A stretch of 64,000 nucleotides of DNA from positions 62,001-126,000 of the forward strand of contig CAZYWJ010000002.1 in NCBI GenBank assembly GCA_964651785.1, written 5' to 3'. Source of the DNA: JAKVAV01 sp964651785. Its GTDB lineage: Bacteria > Bacteroidota > Bacteroidia > Flavobacteriales_D > Cryomorphaceae. How positions within the stretch are numbered: the stretch's first letter is position 1; the number at the start of each line of letters is the position of its first letter. Both the position numbers and the translations under genes were made by a program. The notes beneath the pieces were generated by a model. That model saw only the letters and a list, made by a program, of their open reading frames with translations. It was not told where the DNA came from and made no database searches. Shown one piece after another: positions 52,324 through 61,781 of the stretch.

Positions 52324-53502
52324 ATGCAAGAGAAAAAAGCAAAGCATATTGCCATTTTGGGATCTACGGGATCCATCGGAACGCAGGCTCTCGAAGTCAT
52401 TGAAGCACATCCTGAAGAGTTTGTCGTTGAGGTGCTCACTGCCAATCGAAATGCCGATTTATTGGCCGAGCAAGCATTGAAGTTTTCACCCAATGCCGTG
52501 GTGATAAACGATAAATCAAAGTACGAAGCGCTGAAGGATTTGCTTTTCGATAAAGGAATAAAAGTTTACTGCGGCGCCGAAGCTATAGCTGACGTGGTGC
52601 AGATGGAAGAGATCGACATTGTGCTTACCGCCTTGGTCGGTTTTTCAGGGCTGCAGCCTACTCTTAAAGCTATAGAGGCGAAAAAGCACATTGCTTTGGC
52701 AAATAAGGAAACCCTGGTCGTGGCGGGAGAAATCGTTACCGCTTCCGCACAAAAGAACGGGGTGAATATCTACCCGGTGGATTCAGAGCATTCGGCCATT
52801 TTTCAATGTATAGTCGGTGAATTTCACAATCGTTTGGAACGTGTTATACTCACGGCCTCGGGTGGTCCCTTTCGGGGAAAATCTCGAGAAGAATTGTCGC
52901 AAGTCAGTCCGGCTCAAGCGCTAAAGCATCCCAATTGGGACATGGGGGCAAAAGTAACCATCGACTCGGCCAGCCTGATGAACAAAGGCTTGGAAGTAAT
53001 CGAGGCCAAATGGCTTTTTGGCTTAAAGCCGGAAGAAATCGATGTTGTGGTTCACCCTCAATCAGTTATACACAGCATGGCTCAATTTGAAGATGGTAGT
53101 ATTAAGGCACAAATGGGTTACCCCGATATGAAGTTGCCCATCCAATTTGCCTTGAGCTATCCGGAGAGATTAAAGTCCGATTTTCCTCGTTTTAATTTTG
53201 CCGATTATCCTGCGCTCACTTTTGAGCAACCTGATTTGAAAACATTCAGAAATCTCTCATTGGCTTTTGAAAGCATGAAGATCGGAGGTACGGCTCCGTG
53301 CATCCTCAATGCTGCGAATGAGATAGCCGTGGAAGCTTTTCTAAAAGAAGAAATTGGGTTTTTGGAAATGTCGGAGGTCGTTGAGAACTGTTTGAAAGCC
53401 GTCTCCGTCATAAATAAGCCATCAGTTGAAGATTATTTCGCCTGCGATACTGAAACCAGAGCGAAAGCCAAAGAATTTATAAAGACTAAAGTTGCCGGAT
53501 AA
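52324..53502 (+). CDS. dxr: 1-deoxy-D-xylulose 5-phosphate reductoisomerase
   Basis: 392-residue enzyme of the MEP isoprenoid pathway, reducing and rearranging DXP to 2-C-methyl-D-erythritol 4-phosphate with NADPH. The cofactor motif is LGSTGSIGTQAL (~10-21); ALANKETLV, PVDSEHSAIFQC with the metal-binding Asp-Glu, and ASGGPFRG follow. The ATG at 52324 is preferred to the TTG one codon earlier. rseP starts 3 bp after it. Confidence 0.97.
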   Translation: MQEKKAKHIAILGSTGSIGTQALEVIEAHPEEFVVEVLTANRNADLLAEQALKFSPNAVVINDKSKYEALKDLLFDKGIKVYCGAEAIADVVQMEEIDIVLTALVGFSGLQPTLKAIEAKKHIALANKETLVVAGEIVTASAQKNGVNIYPVDSEHSAIFQCIVGEFHNRLERVILTASGGPFRGKSREELSQVSPAQALKHPNWDMGAKVTIDSASLMNKGLEVIEAKWLFGLKPEEIDVVVHPQSVIHSMAQFEDGSIKAQMGYPDMKLPIQFALSYPERLKSDFPRFNFADYPALTFEQPDLKTFRNLSLAFESMKIGGTAPCILNAANEIAVEAFLKEEIGFLEMSEVVENCLKAVSVINKPSVEDYFACDTETRAKAKEFIKTKVAG

Positions 53503-53505
53503 GTA

Positions 53506-54822
53506 ATGGATATTCTAGTTAAAGTAAGTCAATTTATACTCAGCTTGTCAATCTTGATTGTCCTGCACGAATTAGGACACTTCATACCTGCCAAGCTTTT
53601 TAAAACCCGAGTAGAAAAGTTCTACCTCTTTTTTGATCCTTGGTTTTCATTGTTTAAGAAGAAGGTCGGCGAGACCGAGTATGGCGTCGGCTGGCTTCCC
53701 TTAGGTGGATATGTAAAGATCTCCGGAATGATCGATGAGTCAATGGACAAAGAGCAAATGGCTCAACCGGCCAAACCATGGGAATTCAGATCCAAACCGG
53801 CTTGGCAACGACTCATCATTATGGTGGGTGGTGTGACCGTCAATGTAATTTTGGCTTTTTTCATTTATGCTATGATGTTGTTTGTCTGGGGCAAAGAATA
53901 CATTCCCGTTGAAAATTTAACCTTCGGAGTTTATGCCGATAGCCTGATGCTCGACAATGGATTTGAGCACGGCGATAAGATAGTCGGCGTAGAAGGAAGC
54001 GAAATAGAAGTATTGAATGATGTAAGCGCTGCAGTTCTTTTTGGTGGTGCCCGCCAAATAGAAGTGGAGCGAAACGGATCACGAAAAACGATAAACCTAC
54101 CTGAAGATATCGAACAGGAAGTTTTGAAATCGGGGAGGCAATCACTCTTTATGGAACAATTTCCGGCAGTCGTGGATACCGTTTTACCGGAGTCTAACGC
54201 CGAGAAGGCGGGACTGAAAAAAGGAGACGAATTCTTGACGGTAAATGGCAAGGATGCGAGCTACGTTCCCGCTATGTTAAATGCGCTCACTTCTCAAAAA
54301 GGTGATGAGGTAAATTTTGAAGTGCGCCGTGATGGAGAAGTCATTAGCCTGACGGCAATGGTAGATGAAGAAGGGCGACTTGGATTTGGCTACAAAAGCC
54401 CTACTGAGTATCTGGACGTAGTGACAAAGGAATACGGATTTATCGAAAGCTTTCCCGCCGGAATAGCCTACGGTTGGTCACGCCTCACCGATTACGTTCG
54501 GTCGTTGAAGTTGTTGTTCAGCGGAGAAGGTGTAAAGCAGGTCGGTGGTTTTATCACCATCGGAAAATTGTTTGACGATACGTGGAATTGGCAGCGGTTT
54601 TGGAATATGACGGCATTCTTGTCAATCATATTGGCCGTGATGAACATCCTTCCCATACCCGCTTTGGACGGAGGACATGTGATGTTCTTGCTTTACGAAA
54701 TGATTTCCGGAAGGGAGCCAAACCAAAAAGTTTTGGAATATGCTCAGCTGGCAGGGATCGCCATCTTGCTTACTCTTTTAATTTATGCAAATGGAATGGA
54801 TCTTGTCAGGTTGTTTGAATAA
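53506..54822 (+). CDS. rseP: RIP metalloprotease RseP (site-2 protease)
   Basis: 438-residue intramembrane zinc protease. The active-site HELGH lies at residues 21-25 in the first helix; the third ligand is in PIPALDGGHVMF near 382. A PDZ domain lies around 210-275. It cleaves anti-sigma factors and remnant signal peptides in the membrane; no sigmaE-type anti-sigma gene is adjacent. The dxr-rseP pairing is common in Bacteroidota. Confidence 0.94.
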   Translation: MDILVKVSQFILSLSILIVLHELGHFIPAKLFKTRVEKFYLFFDPWFSLFKKKVGETEYGVGWLPLGGYVKISGMIDESMDKEQMAQPAKPWEFRSKPAWQRLIIMVGGVTVNVILAFFIYAMMLFVWGKEYIPVENLTFGVYADSLMLDNGFEHGDKIVGVEGSEIEVLNDVSAAVLFGGARQIEVERNGSRKTINLPEDIEQEVLKSGRQSLFMEQFPAVVDTVLPESNAEKAGLKKGDEFLTVNGKDASYVPAMLNALTSQKGDEVNFEVRRDGEVISLTAMVDEEGRLGFGYKSPTEYLDVVTKEYGFIESFPAGIAYGWSRLTDYVRSLKLLFSGEGVKQVGGFITIGKLFDDTWNWQRFWNMTAFLSIILAVMNILPIPALDGGHVMFLLYEMISGREPNQKVLEYAQLAGIAILLTLLIYANGMDLVRLFE

Positions 54823-54891
54823 TTCTATCTACATGAAACCGTTTTAGTCTTCGGTTCGTAATTGTAAGTGAATTATCCCCCTTTTAAAACT

Positions 54892-55242
54892 ATGACTGAA
54901 ATGAGCACAATCGATGTAAACGGCCTTAAGCAGCTATCCGGTAACGATGAAGACTTCGTAAATGATATACTCAAACTGTATACTGAAAGAACTGCTGTAG
55001 ACCTTCATGAGCTTAGAGATGCACGAGACGAGAGCAACTGGAGCAAGGTTCGTTTTATAATTCACAGAATGAGATCGGCAGCAGTGCCTTTAGGTCTCAA
55101 GGAATTAGTAGTATTGTTGCGTAAAGTTGAAAACAAATTGAAAGCAGATGAAATGGATGGGGTGATTTCTGAACTTGATTTGATCACCCGGCATTCAGAG
55201 GAAGCGCTTTTGGATGCCAAGCGACAACTTGAAATTGCATAA
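54892..55242 (+). CDS. Stand-alone histidine phosphotransfer (Hpt) protein
   Basis: 116 residues from the ATG at 54892 (a GTG at 54868 and an ATG at 54901 are alternatives). All-alpha Hpt domain with the putative phospho-accepting His in FIIHRMRSAAVPLG (His58), replacing the usual A-H-x-L-K-G motif. It would relay phosphate between a hybrid kinase and a response regulator, plausibly the one 24 bp downstream. No kinase is adjacent. Confidence 0.85.
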   Translation: MTEMSTIDVNGLKQLSGNDEDFVNDILKLYTERTAVDLHELRDARDESNWSKVRFIIHRMRSAAVPLGLKELVVLLRKVENKLKADEMDGVISELDLITRHSEEALLDAKRQLEIA

Positions 55243-55266
55243 TAACAATCCTAATCGGCTTTAACA

Positions 55267-55653
55267 TTGAATCTCGTGTCCTTAAACAAAAAACAACGAC
55301 TTCTACTGGTAGATGATGAGGTGATAACCCTCAAAATCACTCGTAAGCTTCTGACCGAAAGCGGTTACGAAGTAGACATTGCGCCCGGCTCAGCCGAGGC
55401 TATGAAACTCTTGGGTTCAAAGCAATACGACTTGGTTATTGTTGATATTACTATGCCGTCAATCAGTGGATTCGACCTCATCCAACTCATGCAGAGTTTT
55501 GATTACAATGTCCCCGTGATTTTTCTGAGTAATAATGACAATGAGTGGACTATTGATGAAGCTTACAACATCGGCGCAAAGCGATTTGTGAGTAAAGAAA
55601 AAGAATTCAATTACCTTCCGTCAATCGTACAAGAAATTCTGTCGGCGGTATAA
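55267..55653 (+). CDS. Single-domain response regulator (CheY-like)
   Basis: 128 residues, receiver domain only: Asp16-Asp17 acidic pocket, phospho-accepting Asp60 (VIVDITMP), Ser88 (FLSNN) and Lys110 (FVSKEK), all conserved. There is no output domain. The start is TTG at 55267; a GTG at 55276 is an alternative. It probably receives phosphate from the preceding Hpt protein. Confidence 0.9.
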   Translation: MNLVSLNKKQRLLLVDDEVITLKITRKLLTESGYEVDIAPGSAEAMKLLGSKQYDLVIVDITMPSISGFDLIQLMQSFDYNVPVIFLSNNDNEWTIDEAYNIGAKRFVSKEKEFNYLPSIVQEILSAV

Positions 55654-55688
55654 GAAGTCATTGCGTTTCTTAATTTCAGCCCGAATAA

Positions 55689-56633
55689 ATGGGCAAAATC
55701 AAAAAATACATTCCTGAATGCTTGAATTGCGCAAACGCTCTCAAGCCTATGGATCAATATTGTTCGAATTGCGGACAGAGAACCCAGGGCACGAAAGTTC
55801 CTTTGCGCGAATTCGTTGGTGATTTTTTCCAAGATTACTTTACGGTAGATTCAAAATTTTTTCGAAGTATTTTTCTCTTGATGATCAGGCCGGGAAGGCT
55901 TACATCCCAATTCAACAGCGGAAAACGCAAGTCGTACATCGCTCCGTTGCGCATGTATCTTTTTACCAGTTTCATCTATTTTTTTCTCTTATCCCTTACG
56001 GTAAAAAAAGAAGCGGATTCCTTCGGGCTGATCAGTAGTAATCTGGAAGAACAGAAGGCTGAAGTATTGGACAGCTTGATCAACTCAAGTGAAGAGACAG
56101 TGGCAATCGATGTTTTAAAAAACAGGGTAGACAAATTGCAAGCTGAGTCAAGCACCGAAAGTGTTATCAGTATTGACAGTGAAGAAGATTTGTCAGAAGA
56201 AGGTTTAGACGGATTTTTAAATGATCAAGTTAAAAAAGCAAACAAAGACCCGGCCTCTATGGTAAGATCACTGTTGCGAGCGGCGTCCATTTCACTGTTT
56301 TTTCTCATGCCCCTTTTTGCGCTTATTCTCTGGCTGTTTCATTTCAGACGACAGGGTTTTTACGTACCCCATTTGGTGCATGCCTTGCATTTGCATACCT
56401 TCAGTTTTGCCGTATTGAGTATTTATCTTCTCATTAGTTTTTGGGTTGAAGCTGAGACTTTTTTTATTCTCCCGATCATTTTATATGTCTACTTTATCTG
56501 GTCGCTCAAAGTCGTATATACCCAAAAACTCTTACCCTCTTTTCTCAAGTCATTTGGCATCTTATTCCTTTATTTCATCTTAATACTCATCGCACTCGTA
56601 CCCGCAGTTATGCTGGCTATTGCCACGCTTTAA
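55689..56633 (+). CDS. DUF3667 family membrane protein
   Basis: 314 residues. An N-terminal zinc ribbon (CLNCANALKPMDQYCSNCGQ, two CxxC pairs) is followed by a LREFVGDFFQDYFTVDSKF segment and then four to five membrane helices, one near 90-103 and the rest after 200, separated by an acidic loop. The pattern matches DUF3667, function unknown. It follows the response regulator by 35 bp on the same strand. Confidence 0.87.
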   Translation: MGKIKKYIPECLNCANALKPMDQYCSNCGQRTQGTKVPLREFVGDFFQDYFTVDSKFFRSIFLLMIRPGRLTSQFNSGKRKSYIAPLRMYLFTSFIYFFLLSLTVKKEADSFGLISSNLEEQKAEVLDSLINSSEETVAIDVLKNRVDKLQAESSTESVISIDSEEDLSEEGLDGFLNDQVKKANKDPASMVRSLLRAASISLFFLMPLFALILWLFHFRRQGFYVPHLVHALHLHTFSFAVLSIYLLISFWVEAETFFILPIILYVYFIWSLKVVYTQKLLPSFLKSFGILFLYFILILIALVPAVMLAIATL

Positions 56634-56635
56634 GC

Positions 56636-56643
56636 TAGCTTTG
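56636..56643 (+). promoter_or_regulatory. Candidate -7 element TAGCTTTG of the FAD oxidoreductase gene
   Basis: TAGCTTTG directly after the DUF3667 stop and only 4 bp before the ATG at 56648. If used, the mRNA would be leaderless. Confidence 0.45.
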
Positions 56644-56647
56644 CACA

Positions 56648-57724
56648 ATGATTGCAATTTTGGGTCAGGGAATAGCGGGCACTACGCTGGCGTTTCGACT
56701 GTATGAGAGAGAGATTCCCTTCAAGATTTTTGATGACGGATATCGAAGTTCCAGCAGCATGGTGGCAGCGGGACTTTGGAACCCCATCGTTTTCCGTCGA
56801 ATCAATAAGAGCTGGATGGCCGATGAGTTCATTGAAGAACTGGAATCTTTTTATCCCCGTTTGGAAAAACGGCTGAACGGTCACTTTTACAAGGAAAGCC
56901 CCGTTCACCGCATTCACGGTTCAAAGCAAGAACGCGACAAATGGTTCGAAAAGAACAGCCTTTCGGGATTTCAACCCTATTTGCACAAGCCTTCATCAGA
57001 ATTTGCTTTGGCGATTTGTCCTCAGCCGGAGTTCGGACAGGGAGAAGTAAGGCATGCCGGCTATCTCGACCTTCCGAACTTTCTTACTTCGTCTCGCAGG
57101 TATTTTCTGGAAATGGGTTTTCTAATAGAAACGGATATTGGTCTTGCACCGTCTAAAAAAGAATTGAAAGAGACCGCAGGTCAGTCCATCGAGAAAATCA
57201 TTGATTGTCGTGGCAGCAAGTCAGCGGAGAGCCCGTGGTGGTCTTACCTGCCGTTTGGCTTGACTAAAGGTGAAGTATTGACGATTCGAAGTTCCGAACT
57301 GAAATTGGATAGAACGTTTAATGCGGGGTTTTTCCTTTTGCCTTTGGGCGATGGCTTGTTCAAGTTGGGCGCTACCTTTAGCTGGAAAGATAAAACGCTT
57401 CAACCAACGGAAGCAGGTAAGCTGGAACTCATCTCGAAATTCGAGGAATATTTTTCGGTAGATTACGAGATTGTCGACCACAAGGCGGGAGTCAGACCAA
57501 CCGTTCAAGACCGCCGACCTCTTATTGGCAGGCATCCTGCAATTCCCGACCTCTATATTTTCAACGGCCTCGGGACAAAAGGCGTTATGTTGGCACCATA
57601 TCTTTCTACAGCTTTCGTCGAGTCGATTTTCGATGAAAAACCTGTTCCTGCAGTTATGGATATCAAGCGGTTCGAAATGTATTGGGGTGAGGAAAGGCCA
57701 CAAATAAATTACCCCGCTCCATAA
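56648..57724 (+). CDS. FAD-dependent oxidoreductase (DAO family)
   Basis: 358 residues of the D-amino-acid oxidase/glycine oxidase type. The N-terminal dinucleotide-binding motif is ILGQGIAGTTLAFRL; SSSSMVAAGLWNPI and the C-terminal AGVRPTVQDRRPLIGRHP with FNGLGTKGVMLAPYL complete the FAD site. The substrate is unknown; no thiamine or amino-acid gene is adjacent to suggest one. Confidence 0.88.
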   Translation: MIAILGQGIAGTTLAFRLYEREIPFKIFDDGYRSSSSMVAAGLWNPIVFRRINKSWMADEFIEELESFYPRLEKRLNGHFYKESPVHRIHGSKQERDKWFEKNSLSGFQPYLHKPSSEFALAICPQPEFGQGEVRHAGYLDLPNFLTSSRRYFLEMGFLIETDIGLAPSKKELKETAGQSIEKIIDCRGSKSAESPWWSYLPFGLTKGEVLTIRSSELKLDRTFNAGFFLLPLGDGLFKLGATFSWKDKTLQPTEAGKLELISKFEEYFSVDYEIVDHKAGVRPTVQDRRPLIGRHPAIPDLYIFNGLGTKGVMLAPYLSTAFVESIFDEKPVPAVMDIKRFEMYWGEERPQINYPAP

Positions 57725-57825
57725 CTCACGCCGCACTGTTAGCATTTATACGCACCCCCTCTTTTTTCGGGGCCGTGAAATGAGGTATTTTACGAAAGGT
57801 TTCAGAGACCTGTACCGCTATATTT

Positions 57826-59409
57826 ATGAGGACTTTTTGCTCAAAGCTTGCCCTGATTTTTGTTGTTTGTCTATGCTGTTTGTCCGGCTACGGTCAGGCG
57901 CCACAGGGCATTAACTATCAGGCAGTGCTTCGCGACAATCAATCCGGTGAGGTATTGAGAGATCAAATGGTTTTTCTGATCATTTCCATCTTGGAAGGCG
58001 GGCCAAACGGAACTTTGGTTTACGAAGAATCTCATTCGGGAATTGCCACAAACGACTATGGTCTGATCAATTTGGTCATCGGTGGAGGAGATGCTACAGA
58101 GGGAAATTTTGAAAACATTCCCTGGCCTTCCGGCAATATCTGGTATGAGATAGAGGTCGATTACGGCTCCGGATTACAGAATCTGGGTGCCGCTCAGTTT
58201 CTATCGGTTCCCTTTGCGCTACACGCAGGAAATGTTGAAGAATCATTGGATAACGATCCGACGAATGAGTTGATCGATTCGGCCTCATTTAATTCAGAAA
58301 ATCAATCTGTAACTATACAGGAAGGTGAAAACGAAGTCAATTTCACTTTGGACGGATTAATTGTCAACGATGCCGACGCCGACCCGACCAATGAATTAAT
58401 TGTTTCGGCAATTTATGATTCAGAGACCAACTCGATTCTCATCACTCAAGCAGACGGGAGTGAGATAAGCATTTCACTTGCAGAGCTCGTTCCTGAAAAC
58501 AGCGATTTGGATCCTACCAATGAGTTGATAACGGATGCGGAATACGATTCGGAATCAAATTCAATTATTATTACACAAGCCGACGGAAGCTCAGTCATCA
58601 TTTCTTTGAATGAATTAAATGTTGAGGATGATGATTCTGACCCGGACAATGAACGCTTGGAAGGTGTCGAGCTCCAAGGACAAACATTAGTAATTACGGA
58701 AGCAGGTCAGAATTACAGTGCCAACTTAGATGTATTGGGAGATGATGCAGATGCTGATGTTACCAATGAACTCATCGATGATCTCGCATTGATCAATGAC
58801 ACCATACTCTTTTTAAATGAAGGTGGAAATAATCATTTCGTAAATCTTTCACCACTCAGACAGGACGACGACTGGATAATAAACGAAGAAGAGGGTAAAG
58901 TTTTTAATGAAGATGACAAAATCGGGATTGGAACAAATGCGCCATCTGCTAGACTCGAGGTAGTAGAAGAGTCAAATTCTGCCACAGCACTCAATGTAAT
59001 TTCGGGTACCGAGTCAATGCTTCACGTCGCAAATCAGCGCCTAGGAGTAGCCACAACCAATCCGCTCAGCACTACCGAATTCGGTGGATCCGTGGGTTAT
59101 CGCGTCACTTTATTGGACAATGAAGAAAGTGATAATTACACCGCGGGAACTGACGATCACATGATTGTTGTGAACTTTCAAGAAGGAGGGAATTCGGAAT
59201 TTGGAATCTTTTTGCCGTCGGCTGACGTATGCAGGGGCAGAGTCTACATCATTCGTAAGACAGGAGAGCCCGGAGAGATCGGAGATGTTACCATAAATAC
59301 CGGTAGTTTCCCGATTGATTTCGATGATCCTGATTTACTTCTGGTATCGAATAATCCCGAGACTATTGTCTTGCTCTCACTGGGGAATGATGGATGGACC
59401 AGACTTTAG
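57826..59409 (+). CDS. Secreted Asp-rich repeat protein 1
   Basis: 527 residues. A signal peptide (LIFVVCLCCLSGYGQ) is followed by an N-terminal domain starting APQGINYQAVLRDNQSGEVL (to ~135), found widely on Bacteroidota secreted proteins. Five tandem units of 39-43 residues (58249-58863) follow, each opening with D-x-D-x-D-P-T-N-E-L-I or a variant and ending with a beta strand such as SIIITQADGS. The C-terminal third is non-repetitive and ends in GDVTINTGSF...GNDGWTRL. There is no T9SS sorting domain. The acid-rich spacing suggests calcium binding. It is the first gene of the surface cassette; the second repeat protein starts 10 bp later. Function unknown. Confidence 0.8.
   Translation: MRTFCSKLALIFVVCLCCLSGYGQAPQGINYQAVLRDNQSGEVLRDQMVFLIISILEGGPNGTLVYEESHSGIATNDYGLINLVIGGGDATEGNFENIPWPSGNIWYEIEVDYGSGLQNLGAAQFLSVPFALHAGNVEESLDNDPTNELIDSASFNSENQSVTIQEGENEVNFTLDGLIVNDADADPTNELIVSAIYDSETNSILITQADGSEISISLAELVPENSDLDPTNELITDAEYDSESNSIIITQADGSSVIISLNELNVEDDDSDPDNERLEGVELQGQTLVITEAGQNYSANLDVLGDDADADVTNELIDDLALINDTILFLNEGGNNHFVNLSPLRQDDDWIINEEEGKVFNEDDKIGIGTNAPSARLEVVEESNSATALNVISGTESMLHVANQRLGVATTNPLSTTEFGGSVGYRVTLLDNEESDNYTAGTDDHMIVVNFQEGGNSEFGIFLPSADVCRGRVYIIRKTGEPGEIGDVTINTGSFPIDFDDPDLLLVSNNPETIVLLSLGNDGWTRL
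58249..58863 (+). repeat. Tandem protein-coding repeats, five units, in repeat protein 1
   Basis: Five units of about 120-130 bp coding for D-x-D-x-D-x-T-N-E-L repeats. The units differ at the DNA level, so they are old rather than recently copied. Confidence 0.8.
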
Positions 59410-59419
59410 AAAATTAGAT

Positions 59420-61781
59420 ATGTCAAAGTTTTACCCCTTAAAACTAGTAGACAGAAGTTATTTTTCACAACTCGTTCTGTTGGCTTTTTTCGTGCTGCTT
59501 TTTACTTCCGAATCTCAAGCACAAGAAGTACCTCAAGCAATTAATTACCAAGCGATCGTCAGGGATGCGGGAACTTACCTTCCCGTCTCGGATCAGGCAG
59601 CCTACGTTACGGTAGAATTCCTGAATGGCCCTGATGGCGATGTTGTTTATCAGGAAGAATTCACTTCTCTTCAGACCGGTAAATCGGGATTGATCAATTT
59701 GAGTTTAGGCCAGGGAAATCCCTTAATTAGCAGCTTCAGCTCTATTCCATGGGAATCAGGTAGTATTTGGTTGCGTCTATCGGTCGACATAGGTAGCGGG
59801 CTTAATATTCTTCAGGAAACTCCTTTCAATACGGTGCCTTACGCATTTTACGCTCAATCATCGGGAGGCGCAGATGACGACGGCGATCCGAACAACGAGC
59901 TGATTCAAAGCATCAATTTGGATGCAGCTCAGTTGGAAATTACTGAGGGTGACGAGATTATTTCGGTAGATTTAAGTTCGCTGATCAATGATGACGACTC
60001 AGATCCGACTAACGAAAAAATTGATAGCCTTCAATACAATGCTGAAACGGGAATACTCTCGGTTTTTGAATCGGGAGTACAATACGATGTAGATCTTCCG
60101 ATAAACGAAATTGACCCTGCCGCCATTCAGGATCTGTCGTATGATGCAGATCAGCATATCTTAACTATAACGAACAACGAAGCAGCCACTCCCGTTGATC
60201 TTGGGCCTTATCTCGATAACACGGATGTTCAAACACTGTCATTAAATAACACCGTTATAACTATTTCGGGTAGCGAAAGCTCAATAGATTTAGCCGATTT
60301 ACTAAACACGAATGTGGATTTGGATGGCGATCCCAATAATGAAATACAAAATTTAAGTTTATCCGCAGATTCATTATTCCTTTCCGGTAGCTCCGGGGTA
60401 GACCTCTCCGGCTATCTTGACAACACTGACAATCAAGCGCTGACCTTAATCGACAGCATTCTGAGCCTCTCAGGCGATGTACCGACTTCTGTCAATCTGG
60501 CCTCGATTCTGGAATTTGCAGAAGACGGGGATTCGGATGATTCCAACGAAATTCAGGATATCAGTACCGATAGCTCTCCGGGAAATATTTCTATTTCAGG
60601 TGGCTCCTCCCTAACTCTTAATGTCGATGACGCAGATGCAGATGATTCTAATGAAATTCAGGATTTGAGTCTTTCGGGAAATACTTTAAGCCTGACGGAT
60701 GACGGCACGACGGTAGACCTTTCGGGTTATTTGGACAATANNNNNNNNNNNNNNNNNNNNNNNNNNNNNNNNNNNNNNNNNNNNNNNNNNNNNNNNNNNN
60801 NNNNNNNNNNNNNNNNNNNNNNNNNNNNNNNNNNNNNNNNGTGATGATGCGGATGCCGATCCGAGCAATGAGATTCAAGACATCAGCACGGATAACTCAG
60901 CAGGAAACATTGCCATTTCAGATGGCTCGACCATTACCTTGAATGTGGATGACGCCGACGCCGATGCAACAAACGAGATACAGGATTTGAGTCTTTCGGG
61001 AAATACCTTGAGTCTTTCAGGTACTGGCACTACTGTTGACCTGAGCGACTTTGACAATTCCAACCTCAGCCAGAACCACATTTTCTTGGGAGATGCCTCC
61101 GGTGAAGCGCAGGAAGTTTTAGTTAGTGGTGATATAAATTTGGCCGATGACGGAGAGATAACCGTGACAGGTTTACAATCAGTAGATGTAAGTAATACCA
61201 CTCCTACTGACGGTCAAATATTGGTATACGACGGAGCTACAGAAGAGTGGAAGCCTGAAACTCCTGCTAGTGTGGGTCCTGTTTCTACGGTTAGTTATTA
61301 TAATATTGACCCGTTAGACTTCCGTGAGTTAACTGATCCTTCTAATGGAGTTAATTTAAATAGACACGATGCTCTTAAATTCTTTAACGAAGAGGCTCCA
61401 TTTGCGATGGTTAGAAGCTCCAACGGGATAGATGCGATCGCCGCTGCCGTTCATTTGCCTCATGGAGCTACGGTCACTCGTGTCAGGGTTTATTTTAGAG
61501 ATTGGGATTTTTCCGGTGATATGCAATTCCGCTTTGTTAGAAAGAATATTACTAATGCTAGTGATTCGAATGAAATCATGTCATTCATCAACGGAGCAGG
61601 AGCCTTTGGAAATGCAGTTTATACTGATAATACGATAGTGAACGCGGAGATCGATAACAGCATTTACAATTATCGCTTCATCGCAGACTTTTCTTACTTA
61701 GAAAATAATAATGACCCGGACGAAAATTTTGAAATGCTTCAAAGAATATACGGGGTTGTTATTGAATACACGATTAATTAA
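59420..61781 (+). CDS. Secreted Asp-rich repeat protein 2, interrupted by an assembly gap
   Basis: At least 753 residues with a gap at 60741-60840. The ATG at 59420 gives a signal peptide (FSQLVLLAFFVLLFTSESQAQ); the earlier in-frame start at 59315 lies inside gene 1. The N-terminal domain (VPQAINYQAIVRDAGTYLPV) is a paralogue of that in protein 1. About ten Asp-rich units follow (DDADADPSNEIQDIS, DLSLSGNTLSL, VDLSGYLDN), then a C-terminal domain (~60 residues linker, then YYNIDPLDFRELTDPSNGVN to EYTIN) with no sorting signal. The two sides match only if the true gap is a multiple of 3, so it is not 100. The gap most likely hides further repeat units. The next gene overlaps its stop by one base. 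Confidence 0.8.
59873..61060 (+). repeat. Tandem protein-coding repeats of repeat protein 2 (unresolved)
   Basis: Eight complete units before and two after the gap, 30-40 residues each. A perfect 26-bp direct repeat lies at 60659-60684 and 60981-61006, and the flanking units are nearly the same in protein (DLSLSGNTLSL...GTTVDLSGYLDN), which explains why assembly broke here. Confidence 0.85.
60741..60840. other. Assembly gap (100 N)
   Basis: Placeholder inside the repeat region of the second repeat protein. Reading frames require a true length divisible by 3. Confidence 0.98.

Noticed and set aside
57740..57775. C-rich/G-rich stretch between the FAD oxidoreductase and the surface cassette as a terminator
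   Set aside because: CCCC and GGGG can pair, but the T-run lies in the loop and there is no T-tract after the stem on either strand.
58249..61060. Regular repeats at 58-61 kb as a CRISPR array
   Set aside because: The repeats are in a coding frame, differ in sequence, lack fixed spacers and have no cas genes. They are protein-coding repeats.
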